Positions 1 through 5,514 of a stretch of DNA of 7,732 nt are shown here, piece after piece. Position numbers and translations under genes: made by a program. Under the pieces are notes generated by a model that saw only the letters and a list, made by a program, of their open reading frames with translations, did not search any database and was not told where the DNA came from. This DNA comes from an uncultured Eubacteriales bacterium (lineage in GTDB: Bacteria > Bacillota > Clostridia > Oscillospirales > Oscillospiraceae), in assembly GCA_902475515.1 (NCBI GenBank), contig CABSAB010000055.1:1-7732 (forward strand), read 5' to 3'. Numbering within the stretch: the stretch's first letter is position 1; every line of letters begins with the position of its first letter.

Positions 1-429
1 GACGCGGCGGATGCCCTCGGCCTTGGCCTGGCGCAGCAGGGCGGTCAGGTGGTCGATATGGGAATGGACGTTGCCGTCGGAGAGCAAGCCCAAAAAGTGC
101 ATGGCTCCCCGGTCCTTACAATGGGCCGTCAATTCCTGCCATGCAGCGGAGCGGAAGATGGCGCCGTTTTCGATGCTGCTGCCCACCAGCTTAGCCCCCT
201 GGGCGTAGATCTGGCCGCAGCCCAGGGTATTGTGGCCCACCTCGGAATTGCCCATATCCTCATCGGTGGGCAGACCCACGGCGGTTCCATGGGCTTTGAG
301 GCGGGTATGGGGATAGTCGGCCAGCAGACGGTCTAAATTCGGCGTGTGGGCGGCTTTTACCGCATCGCCGGGGCCGCCGTCGCCCAGGCCCACACCGTCC
401 ATAACGACCAATACAACAGGTTTATTCAT
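1..429 (-). CDS. gpmI: 2,3-bisphosphoglycerate-independent phosphoglycerate mutase, N-terminal part (3' end outside window)
   Basis: This is the cofactor-independent phosphoglycerate mutase of glycolysis, a cytoplasmic Mn-dependent enzyme that interconverts 3- and 2-phosphoglycerate. The first 143 residues are visible. They begin MNKPVVLVVMDGVG, which carries the metal-binding Asp11 of the alkaline-phosphatase fold. The motif MGNSEVGHNT (59-68) holds the phosphorylatable serine, Ser62. Further on is LLSDGNVHSHIDHL, the family's substrate-binding SDGxVHSH segment. The family is about 510 residues long, so roughly 70% lies beyond position 1. The ATG at 429 has AAGGAG 8 nt upstream, inside the end of the preceding gene. 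The ATG overlaps that gene's TGA by 4 bp (ATGA), which suggests translational coupling. Confident family call. Confidence 0.96.
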   Translation of the reverse strand, partial: MNKPVVLVVMDGVGLGDGGPGDAVKAAHTPNLDRLLADYPHTRLKAHGTAVGLPTDEDMGNSEVGHNTLGCGQIYAQGAKLVGSSIENGAIFRSAAWQELTAHCKDRGAMHFLGLLSDGNVHSHIDHLTALLRQAKAEGIRRV

Positions 430-806
430 TCCGAAAACTCCTTTTCCAGATAGTTGGCGCAGAAATTGATCAGGACCGGGCACAGCTCCTTTTTCTTCCT
501 GCCGTCCTCACCCAGCAGTTCTTTGCAGAGGTTGGAGCCGTATTCCTCCCGGAAGGCCTTCATGAACTCCAGGGACTTGAGGCATTTGCGGTTATCCGCA
601 TCGCCGTACCGAAGTCCCAGGGCCATCAGCGTACCGGTCACCGCGCCGCAGACCTCGCCCCGGCGCATACCGCCCCCAAAGAAGGCCCCCAGGCGGTAGG
701 CCGTTTCCGGGGACAGGTCAAATTCCTCACAGCAGGCGCCAAGCACTGCCTGACAGCAGTTCTCTCCGGATTCGTGGAGGGCTGTGGCTTTTTCTTCATA
801 CTTCAT
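426..806 (-). CDS. C_GCAxxG_C_C family (putative redox-active) protein
   Basis: A small soluble protein of 126 residues, matching by recognition the C_GCAxxG_C_C family of clostridia and other anaerobes, which has conserved cysteines and is presumed to bind metal or take part in redox chemistry. Its biochemical role is unknown. Visible features are an N-terminal ENCCQAV (15-21), a glycine-rich GGGMRRGEVCGAVTGTLMALG (44-64) holding the signature Cys53, and later cysteines at 75, 94, 109 and 116. I chose the ATG at 806 because AAGGTG lies 6-7 nt upstream of it. An in-frame GTG at 815 would add three residues but sits inside that ribosome site and has none of its own. The gene overlaps gpmI by 4 bp, so the two are probably co-translated. 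Whether its job relates to glycolysis is not shown. Confidence 0.88.
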   Translation of the reverse strand: MKYEEKATALHESGENCCQAVLGACCEEFDLSPETAYRLGAFFGGGMRRGEVCGAVTGTLMALGLRYGDADNRKCLKSLEFMKAFREEYGSNLCKELLGEDGRKKKELCPVLINFCANYLEKEFSE

Positions 807-832
807 AGTAATCACCTTACCGTTTTTTTCTT

Positions 833-861
833 ATTGTACATGAAACCGCGGAAATATACAA
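833..861 (-). promoter_or_regulatory. candidate sigma-A-type promoter for the C_GCAxxG-gpmI unit
   Basis: Read on the minus strand, TTGTAT (861-856), a 17-nt spacer and TACAAT (838-833) lie 27 nt before the ATG at 806. The -10 element matches consensus at 5 of 6 positions. The -35 matches only at TTG. I see no terminator between the upstream TetR gene and this unit, so readthrough from that gene is also possible. Confidence 0.4.
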
Positions 862-875
862 GGGAGATCGACACG

Positions 876-1397
876 CTACCGGCCGCCGTACTCACTTTTC
901 AGGATCTCCTCCATTTCCTCCGGGGACTCCTTACAGCCGCCGGAGAGCCACATCTTTACAATGGCATTGAAGCCGCTGCGGAAAAACTCAATATGGTATT
1001 CCACATGCCTATTTTCAAAATGCTGCTCCGCCAGATGCGTATCGTACCATTTGATTTTATGCTGTCCGTCATAGCCCAGCTTAAAATAGGTATTGTAAAA
1101 CAGCTGATTCTCCCGGATGTGCCGAAACAGCTTCAGATAGTCATTGCTGTTGAACCGCTCGGTGGTCTCCTGTTCATACAGGCCATTCACCTCGGCCTCC
1201 AAACGCACCCGTATGGTATCGGCCAGGGCATAAATATCCTCATAGTTTGCATAAAAGGTACTTCGGTTTACCCCGCACCGCTTGCAGATCTCCGAAACTG
1301 TGATTTCATTTAATTCCTTGGTCTGAAGCAGCTCGACAAACACTTTTTCGATCCGGGCCATGGAATCCCGGCGGCGGCTATTGTTCTTTGTATTCAT
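876..1397 (-). CDS. TetR/AcrR-family transcriptional regulator (first copy)
   Basis: A 173-residue one-component repressor-type DNA-binding protein. The N-terminal helix-turn-helix is clear: ITVSEICKRCGVNRSTFYANY (about 32-52), followed by the helix starting EDIYAL. The C-terminal part, about 60-173, is rich in aromatic and charged residues (LFRHIRENQLFYNTYFKLG) and resembles the C-terminal ligand/dimer domain of short firmicute TetR proteins. The ligand cannot be predicted. The ATG at 1397 has AGGGAG about 6 nt upstream. The gene is divergent from the membrane-protein cluster at 1528 with a 130-bp shared intergenic region, the usual arrangement for a TetR protein that represses its neighbour and itself. 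That regulatory link is inference. Its GC content is lower than that of the sporulation genes. Confidence 0.93.
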   Translation of the reverse strand: MNTKNNSRRRDSMARIEKVFVELLQTKELNEITVSEICKRCGVNRSTFYANYEDIYALADTIRVRLEAEVNGLYEQETTERFNSNDYLKLFRHIRENQLFYNTYFKLGYDGQHKIKWYDTHLAEQHFENRHVEYHIEFFRSGFNAIVKMWLSGGCKESPEEMEEILKSEYGGR

Positions 1398-1415
1398 AGA
1401 AAGCTCCCTTTATTC

Positions 1416-1496
1416 CAACACTTGTCTGAATATTGATGGTTGTTTTTCAACTGCCGCGGATATTATACTATATTTGCAAGCAGGCAACAACTGTTG
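1416..1496. promoter_or_regulatory. divergent promoter region with overlapping -10 boxes and a repeated CAACA-NN-TGT motif
   Basis: The minus-strand promoter towards the TetR gene reads TTGTTG (1490-1485), 17 nt, TATAAT (1467-1462). The plus-strand candidate towards the membrane cluster reads TTGTTT (1440-1445), 18 nt, TATACT (1464-1469). Its -10 therefore overlaps the other -10 on the opposite strand. The dyad CAACA-AC-TGTTG (1485-1496) covers the minus-strand -35. A related CAACA-CT-TGT lies at 1416-1425. These are plausible TetR operator sites. The -10 boxes are good; both -35 boxes match only TTG. Confidence 0.45.
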
Positions 1497-1527
1497 GATT
1501 AATAAAATCATTCGGAGGTATCGTACA

Positions 1528-1899
1528 ATGAAAAAGAGCACTGTTTTTGCCATGATGCTGGGAACCGTGAGCGGCGTGCTGTTCGCCCTGGGGATGTGTA
1601 TGGCGCTGATCCCGGAGTGGGAAACCTTTTCGCTGGGCATCGGCCTCGGCTGTGCCGGTCTTGTACTCGGTGTGGTCACTTGGGCCATATGGCAGCGCAT
1701 GGCAGGCAAAGCACCGATTCGGCTCTCCGGCAAGCTCATTTTGCGGGCTGTCATTCTTCTGGCCGGGATCCTGATCCTGGGTGTGGGCATGTGCCTTTGC
1801 ATGGTATGGAATCAAATGCTGCCTGGCATTCTCGTCGGCCTTGTGGGCATTTTGCTTCTGCTCAGCCTGGTCCCCCTGGTCAAGGGCATCCAGGCATGA
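1528..1899 (+). CDS. small four-span membrane protein of unknown function
   Basis: The 123-residue product is almost entirely hydrophobic, with four probable transmembrane helices at about 5-28, 34-56, 69-92 and 97-119. Between helices 2 and 3 is a short basic loop, WQRMAGKAPIRLSGK, expected on the cytoplasmic side. There is a MKK start but no cleavage site, so it should be an integral membrane protein rather than secreted. The sequence GMCMALIPEW (22-31) is distinctive. I do not recognise a named family. The ATG at 1528 has GGAGG (1514-1518) 9 nt upstream. Longer in-frame extensions upstream run through the promoter region and lack such a site. The stop overlaps the next start as ATGA, so the two membrane proteins are probably made together and may form a complex. 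Confidence 0.82.
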   Translation: MKKSTVFAMMLGTVSGVLFALGMCMALIPEWETFSLGIGLGCAGLVLGVVTWAIWQRMAGKAPIRLSGKLILRAVILLAGILILGVGMCLCMVWNQMLPGILVGLVGILLLLSLVPLVKGIQA

Positions 1900-2561
1900 A
1901 GCTCCGGCAGGCCGCCCGCACAGCGATCCTGCGCAGGCCCACCGCACAACGGCTTTTCCAAGACTACCACTATCGAACCGTAACAGCGGCTTCCGTCAGC
2001 TTTGGCTGTAATTTGGCCTATGCGGTTTATCACGGGGTCCTTGGGTTGATGAATCTTTCCCTGTGGTTTCTCACCATGTGCGGATATTATATGATCTTGA
2101 GCACCATGCGCTTTTCCTCTGTCCTATGCGCCCGCAGGGGCAACTCGGTGCGGCAGGAATATTTTGTTATGGGGTTGGCCGGTGGACTGCTGATTGCATT
2201 GAGTCTGGTATTGTCCGGCGTGAGCTATATGAGCATTGCGCAGAATATTGCCACAAAACACAACGAGATCGTTATGATTACCATTGCGGCTTATACATTT
2301 TATAAGCTCACGCTGGCCATTATGAAGGCAGTCCGGCAGCGCCATAATGCGTCGCCGCTGCTGGCCGTGATCCGCAGCATCGGATACGCGGAGGTGGCGG
2401 CATCCGTTTTGACGCTGCAGCGTTCCATGCTCATCTCCTTTGGAGAGATGGAGCCCGCAAAGATCCGCCTGATGAATGCGCTGACCGGAGCTGCCGTCTG
2501 CTGCTTTATTTGCAGCCTGGGTATCGTGCTGATCGTCAAAAGCAGAACGAAAGGGGTATAA
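1896..2561 (+). CDS. multi-span membrane protein of unknown function
   Basis: A 221-residue integral membrane protein. Hydrophobic segments lie at about 28-50, 52-72, 89-113, 124-145 and 194-214, with a weaker one at 154-180. The N-terminal 27 residues are basic and probably cytoplasmic. The segment WFLTMCGYYMILSTMRF (57-73) is rich in aromatic residues, and the basic CARRGNSVRQ loop (78-87) separates helices 2 and 3. I recall no functional family and see no transporter or enzyme signature. The start is the ATG at 1896, inside the ATGA overlap with the preceding gene. It has no strong ribosome site of its own, consistent with translational coupling. A much longer in-frame reading from upstream runs in a shifted frame across the previous gene and is not credible. 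Confidence 0.82.
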   Translation: MKLRQAARTAILRRPTAQRLFQDYHYRTVTAASVSFGCNLAYAVYHGVLGLMNLSLWFLTMCGYYMILSTMRFSSVLCARRGNSVRQEYFVMGLAGGLLIALSLVLSGVSYMSIAQNIATKHNEIVMITIAAYTFYKLTLAIMKAVRQRHNASPLLAVIRSIGYAEVAASVLTLQRSMLISFGEMEPAKIRLMNALTGAAVCCFICSLGIVLIVKSRTKGV

Positions 2562-2563
2562 AC

Positions 2564-2752
2564 ATGGCAAAATCCAAACTGGTAAACGCCAACGAAAAAA
2601 TCGCAGAAAAGGTCGTAGGCGCCTATTCCAAAATCGAACAAACCGTTGTGGGCGGTTATACTAAAATTGAAGACTCCTTTGTGGACCGTTATCTGACTCG
2701 GGAGGGCGAAACGGTCGAGGAGGCAAAAGAACGGCTCAAGCGGAAGGAATGA
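2564..2752 (+). CDS. 62-residue protein with 11-residue amphipathic repeats
   Basis: A small, lysine- and glutamate-rich, apparently soluble protein. It starts at the ATG at 2564, two bases after the upstream stop, with AAGGGG 7 nt upstream. Residues 6-49 divide into four consecutive 11-residue units of the form [LVF]-V-x-x-[YN]-x-K-I-x-x-x, clearest in VVGAYSKIEQT and VVGGYTKIEDS. An 11-residue period equals three helical turns and gives one hydrophobic stripe, as in lipid-surface-binding helices. The tail GETVEEAKERLKRKE is charged and helical. As last gene of the membrane cluster it may lie along the membrane or bind the two membrane proteins. That is inference; similar small proteins appear in other clostridia without known function. 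Confidence 0.85.
   Translation: MAKSKLVNANEKIAEKVVGAYSKIEQTVVGGYTKIEDSFVDRYLTREGETVEEAKERLKRKE
2579..2710 (+). repeat. four tandem 33-bp coding units (11-residue protein repeats)
   Basis: The four units encode residues 6-16, 17-27, 28-38 and 39-49 of the 62-residue protein. Units 2 (2612-2644) and 3 (2645-2677) are the closest pair, 23 of 33 bases identical by hand count, with differences mostly at third codon positions. Units 1 and 4 are recognisable only at protein level. This looks like an old internal duplication held by selection on the helix pattern. Confidence 0.6.
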
Positions 2753-2765
2753 TTTTGCTGGGGAC

Positions 2766-2809
2766 AACTATGCCCGGGGTTCGGCAGGCTGCCGTCCCCG
2801 GGCATAGTT
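2766..2809. terminator. shared hairpin terminator between convergent operons
   Basis: A perfect 14-bp stem (AACTATGCCCGGGG at 2766-2779 with its complement at 2796-2809) encloses an inner 5-bp stem CGGCA/TGCCG with a 3-nt loop. It lies between the plus-strand stop at 2752 and the minus-strand stop at 2816, so it can end transcription from both sides. Neither side has a long U-tract: TCTATATTC follows on plus, and a short TTG then Cs on minus. Termination may rely mainly on the very stable stem. Confidence 0.75.
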
Positions 2810-2815
2810 CTATAT

Positions 2816-3352
2816 TCAAGTTTCCTGTTTTAGATGATTTACCAGAGGAACGATATATTCCGTTGAGGAATAGTCGCTGGAGGAGGCGATCCTGCGGGCC
2901 ATTTCCAGGTCTTCGGGGGTGGGGTCCTTCTTTTTTCGGAGCATGGCGGAAAGGCCCTTCATCATCAGCCGGTCCACGAGGCCCATGGCCTCATAGCGAA
3001 GGCCGCTTTGCATATAAAAATGCGGGATACGCTCCAGTTCCTCCGCTGACAGGTTATTGTTCCAGAAGGCCGATATGGTATCCTCCGCCCGGTTGGGTGT
3101 GGCTCCGGTTGCAAAAACGACAAAGTGCTTGGCACCAATTTTTTCTGCCAGCTTCTTCCCTTTCGAAAGGCCCAGGAGCCTGCCCGCATGGGCACGGCCG
3201 CCAAAAATGAGAGTATCACAATCCAAAAGCTGCGCCCGCCCTACGGTGCGGATATCCACAGCAGCGCAGTCAAGCGCCTGCGCAATGCGCTCAGCATACC
3301 ACTGGGTAAAACCTGTTTTGCTCCAGTACACAACTTGAATCCTTTGATTCAT
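2816..3352 (-). CDS. flavodoxin-fold protein
   Basis: A 178-residue cytoplasmic FMN-binding protein of the flavodoxin_5/HemG-like kind, probably an electron carrier or small oxidoreductase. Its partner is unknown. The first beta strand and phosphate loop are IQVVYWSKTGFTQ (5-17), with S11-K-T-G-F-T16 matching the FMN-phosphate loop. LIFGGRAHAGRLLG (48-61) fits the loop around the isoalloxazine ring. VVFATGATP (78-86) is the next strand and loop. The C-terminal third is helical and basic (LMMKGLSAMLRKKKD). The ATG at 3352 has GGAGG 7 nt upstream and overlaps the stop of the TetR gene by 4 bp, so the two are one operon. This suggests the regulator senses a compound this protein helps reduce or detoxify, which is inference. 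Confidence 0.87.
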   Translation of the reverse strand: MNQRIQVVYWSKTGFTQWYAERIAQALDCAAVDIRTVGRAQLLDCDTLIFGGRAHAGRLLGLSKGKKLAEKIGAKHFVVFATGATPNRAEDTISAFWNNNLSAEELERIPHFYMQSGLRYEAMGLVDRLMMKGLSAMLRKKKDPTPEDLEMARRIASSSDYSSTEYIVPLVNHLKQET

Positions 3353-3918
3353 CTGGATTCCTCCTTTATCGCCTGTTTCAAAAACGCTTCATAGGCCTGC
3401 TCCTGCTGGGCAAATATTTCCTCTGCCGGGATGCCCGGTGTTGTCACGGAAAATATCGTTCCAATGCCGATGGTATAGATCAACATATGCAGGTGCAGCT
3501 GCCGGGCCTGATCCGGCGTGATCTTCAGGCTGTCGGAGATGGATTTTGCCATGGATGGCTCTGCCTCGGCGGCATACAGGTCCGCCAGGGAGCCGATCCC
3601 GGACCTTGGATGCAGGATAAAGAGCTTAAACAGCTCCGGCTCCTGCTGCGCCAAGCGCACATAGGCACGGCCCGTACTGGAAAAAGGCTCCGCCGGGTCT
3701 ATCTGCGCGGAAACAAACTCCCGCACAAAGGCAGTCACGCGGGCATAGACCTCCCGGCGAAGGCCCTCCATGCTGCTGCAATAGCTGTAGATGGGCTGGA
3801 CGGAACAGCCCAGCGCTTTTGCGATATTTTTCACCAGCACCTGCTCCATCCCCCCGGTCCTGGCCAGGGAAAAGGCGGCGTCCACTACCATTTCTTTTGT
3901 AATTTTCTGCTTCGGCAT
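3349..3918 (-). CDS. TetR/AcrR-family transcriptional regulator (second copy)
   Basis: A 189-residue TetR regulator. The N-terminal domain is canonical: MPKQKITKEMVVDAAFSLA, then the helix-turn-helix VKNIAKALGCSVQPIYSYCS (about 29-48). The ligand domain follows, with AEPSMAKSISDSLKITPDQA and a hydrophobic LHLHMLIYTIGIGTIF helix probably used in dimerisation. I chose the ATG at 3918 because GGGG lies 7 nt upstream and the family's N-terminus begins there. An ATG at 3933 would add five residues but falls inside the operator palindrome and has no ribosome site. It is the first gene of the TetR-flavodoxin operon. The palindrome over its own promoter argues for autorepression. It is not closely similar to the other TetR protein in the window. 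Confidence 0.93.
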   Translation of the reverse strand: MPKQKITKEMVVDAAFSLARTGGMEQVLVKNIAKALGCSVQPIYSYCSSMEGLRREVYARVTAFVREFVSAQIDPAEPFSSTGRAYVRLAQQEPELFKLFILHPRSGIGSLADLYAAEAEPSMAKSISDSLKITPDQARQLHLHMLIYTIGIGTIFSVTTPGIPAEEIFAQQEQAYEAFLKQAIKEESR

Positions 3919-3932
3919 GGTCACACCCCACA

Positions 3933-3960
3933 TATAATTTATTTATATAAACAGATTATA
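3933..3960. promoter_or_regulatory. 28-bp AT-rich palindrome, probable TetR operator
   Basis: The plus strand reads TATAAT, 3 nt, TTTATATAAA, 3 nt, ATTATA. The outer 6-mers are complementary and the central 10-mer is a perfect palindrome, so 22 of 28 bases obey the dyad. It covers the -10 box and presumed transcription start of the TetR-flavodoxin operon, where a bound repressor would block RNA polymerase. The other side is closed by the spoIVA terminator, so it serves this operon only. Confidence 0.7.
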
Positions 3961-3983
3961 CATAGGTGCTGCAAATTTGTCAA
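3955..3983 (-). promoter_or_regulatory. consensus vegetative promoter of the TetR-flavodoxin operon
   Basis: On the minus strand, TTGACA (3983-3978), a 17-nt spacer and TATAAT (3960-3955) match the sigma-A/sigma-70 consensus at all 12 positions with ideal spacing. The start codon at 3918 lies 36 nt downstream of the -10. So strong a promoter on a regulator gene implies it is normally held off, which the palindrome over the -10 would explain. Confidence 0.88.
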
Positions 3984-3986
3984 GGC

Positions 3987-4021
3987 AAAAATCAGGCCCC
4001 AGAGATTCGATCTCTGGGGCC
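3987..4021 (-). terminator. intrinsic terminator of the sipL-spoIVA unit
   Basis: An 11-bp perfect stem, GGCCCCAGAGA (3995-4005) with its complement at 4011-4021, extendable by one A-T pair, has a 3-5-nt loop. On the minus strand it is followed by TGA and TTTTT (3991-3987). It begins 4 nt after the spoIVA stop. Its U-tract ends 3 nt before the -35 box of the next operon. Confidence 0.93.
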
Positions 4022-4025
4022 ATTT

Positions 4026-5498
4026 TTACAATATAATGCAGATCAATCCGCCGCTGCCCTCATTGATGATGCGCTGGACGGTATCCCGCAGCTTCATGCG
4101 GGCATCCTCGGGCATTTTACTGAGCTTGGTATTGAGCCCCTCATTGACCAGTTCAAAGAGGGATTTGCCAAAAATATTGCTCTCCCAGAGCTTTTCCGTA
4201 TCGCCCTCGTACTCCGCCAGAAGATAGTTCACCAGGTCCTCGGACTGCTTCTCGCCGCCCACCATGGGGCTCAGGTCCGTGGTGATATCCGCCCGGAGCA
4301 TATGGATGGACGGAGCGCTGGCCTTGAGCTTGACGCCGTAGCTGCCGTTCTTCCGGACGATCTCGGGCTTCTCCAGCTTCATCTCCTCGGTGGTGGGCAT
4401 GACGATGCCGTAGCCCGTGGCCTTGACCTGCTCCAGGGCGCCGGCCACGCGGTCATACTCCCGCTTGGCAGCGGTAAGCTCCGAAAGCAGCTGCATGAGG
4501 GCCCCATCGTCGGAAATCTCCACGCCGCTCTGCTGGGAGAGCACCTGATAAAACAGCTGCTCCGGGAACAGCAGGGCCATGGAGACTACGCCGCTGCCGG
4601 GGTCGATGGCACGAAGCTGGATCTGCTCCACCTGGGTATCCGGCGGGGTCTGAGAAAAGACCGCCTGGGCCTGACGGAGCTTCTCCGCCTGGCGGGCCAT
4701 CTCCCGGAGGGCCTGATAGAGGCCGGATTTCACGGGATGCTCCTCGGGCAGGGCCGTGACCCAACCCGGCAGGAAGAACTGCAGCTCCTGGACCGGGAAC
4801 TCATAGAGCAGCTGGCCCAGGATCTCCAGAATGTCCTCCTGGCTGAGGCTCAGGCAGCTGACGGGATGCACGGTGACGCCGTACTGGGCAGACAGGTCCC
4901 GGGCCAGCTCCTTCGTCTCGGGCGCCTCGGGATGGGTGGAGTTCAAAAGCACCAGGAAAGGCTTCCCGGTTTTCTGCATATCGGTGATGGAGCGGCGCTC
5001 GGCATCCAGATAGTCCTCCCGGGGAATGTCCGTGACACTGCCGTCGGTGGTGACGATGAGTCCGATGGTGCAGTGGTCCTCCATGACCTTTTTGGTGCCC
5101 TTTTCGGCGGCCTCGGTCAGGGGGATCTCGTGGTCATACCAGGGGGTGGTGACCATGCGGGGCTGGCCGTCCTCCTCGGCACCCACGGCGCCGTTTACCA
5201 TATAGCCCACGGAATCAATGAGACGGACACGGAGCTTAGTCGCCCCGTCGGGCTGAATCTCCACGGCGGTCTCGGGGATGAATTTCGGCTCCGAGGTGGT
5301 GATGGTCTTGCCGGAGCCGCTCTGGGGAAGCTCGTCCCGCGCACGCTCCCGGTGATAGACGTTATCAATGGCAGGGATCACCAATTCCTCCATAAAGCGC
5401 TTGACGAAGGTGGATTTTCCCGTGCGCACCGGGCCTGCCACCGCCAGATAAATATTACCATCGGTCCTGCGGCCGATCTCCTCATAGATGTTCTCCAA
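4026..5498 (-). CDS. spoIVA: stage IV sporulation protein A, spore coat morphogenetic ATPase
   Basis: SpoIVA hydrolyses ATP to polymerise on the mother-cell face of the forespore outer membrane, forming the basement layer on which the coat assembles; it is also needed for cortex formation. The 490-residue product aligns end to end with Bacillus subtilis SpoIVA (492 residues). Visible are the Walker A G22-PVRT-GKST30, the DELPQS segment (55-60), KTITTSEPKF (64-73) equivalent to the B. subtilis sensor-threonine region (T70/T71 become T68/S69), and the Walker B-like RLIDSVGY (92-99). The family-typical end is RIINEGSGGLICIIL. I chose TTG at 5498: GGAGG lies 7 nt upstream and the resulting MENIYEEIGRRT matches the family N-terminus. 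An ATG at 5528 would add ten residues overlapping the upstream gene and has no support. Probably co-transcribed with the SipL-like gene and under mother-cell control. Confidence 0.97.
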   Translation of the reverse strand: MENIYEEIGRRTDGNIYLAVAGPVRTGKSTFVKRFMEELVIPAIDNVYHRERARDELPQSGSGKTITTSEPKFIPETAVEIQPDGATKLRVRLIDSVGYMVNGAVGAEEDGQPRMVTTPWYDHEIPLTEAAEKGTKKVMEDHCTIGLIVTTDGSVTDIPREDYLDAERRSITDMQKTGKPFLVLLNSTHPEAPETKELARDLSAQYGVTVHPVSCLSLSQEDILEILGQLLYEFPVQELQFFLPGWVTALPEEHPVKSGLYQALREMARQAEKLRQAQAVFSQTPPDTQVEQIQLRAIDPGSGVVSMALLFPEQLFYQVLSQQSGVEISDDGALMQLLSELTAAKREYDRVAGALEQVKATGYGIVMPTTEEMKLEKPEIVRKNGSYGVKLKASAPSIHMLRADITTDLSPMVGGEKQSEDLVNYLLAEYEGDTEKLWESNIFGKSLFELVNEGLNTKLSKMPEDARMKLRDTVQRIINEGSGGLICIIL

Positions 5499-5514
5499 TT
5501 CGGTTCCTCCTTGT

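Noticed and set aside
11..336. Plus-strand open frames at the left edge
   Set aside because: They are the reverse of the gpmI coding region, which is recognised by catalytic motifs on the minus strand.
1596..1895. N-terminal extension of the second membrane protein from an ATG at 1596
   Set aside because: It runs out of frame through the first membrane protein and gives a hydrophilic Pro/His/Arg-rich text. The ATG at 1896 in the ATGA overlap is the natural start.
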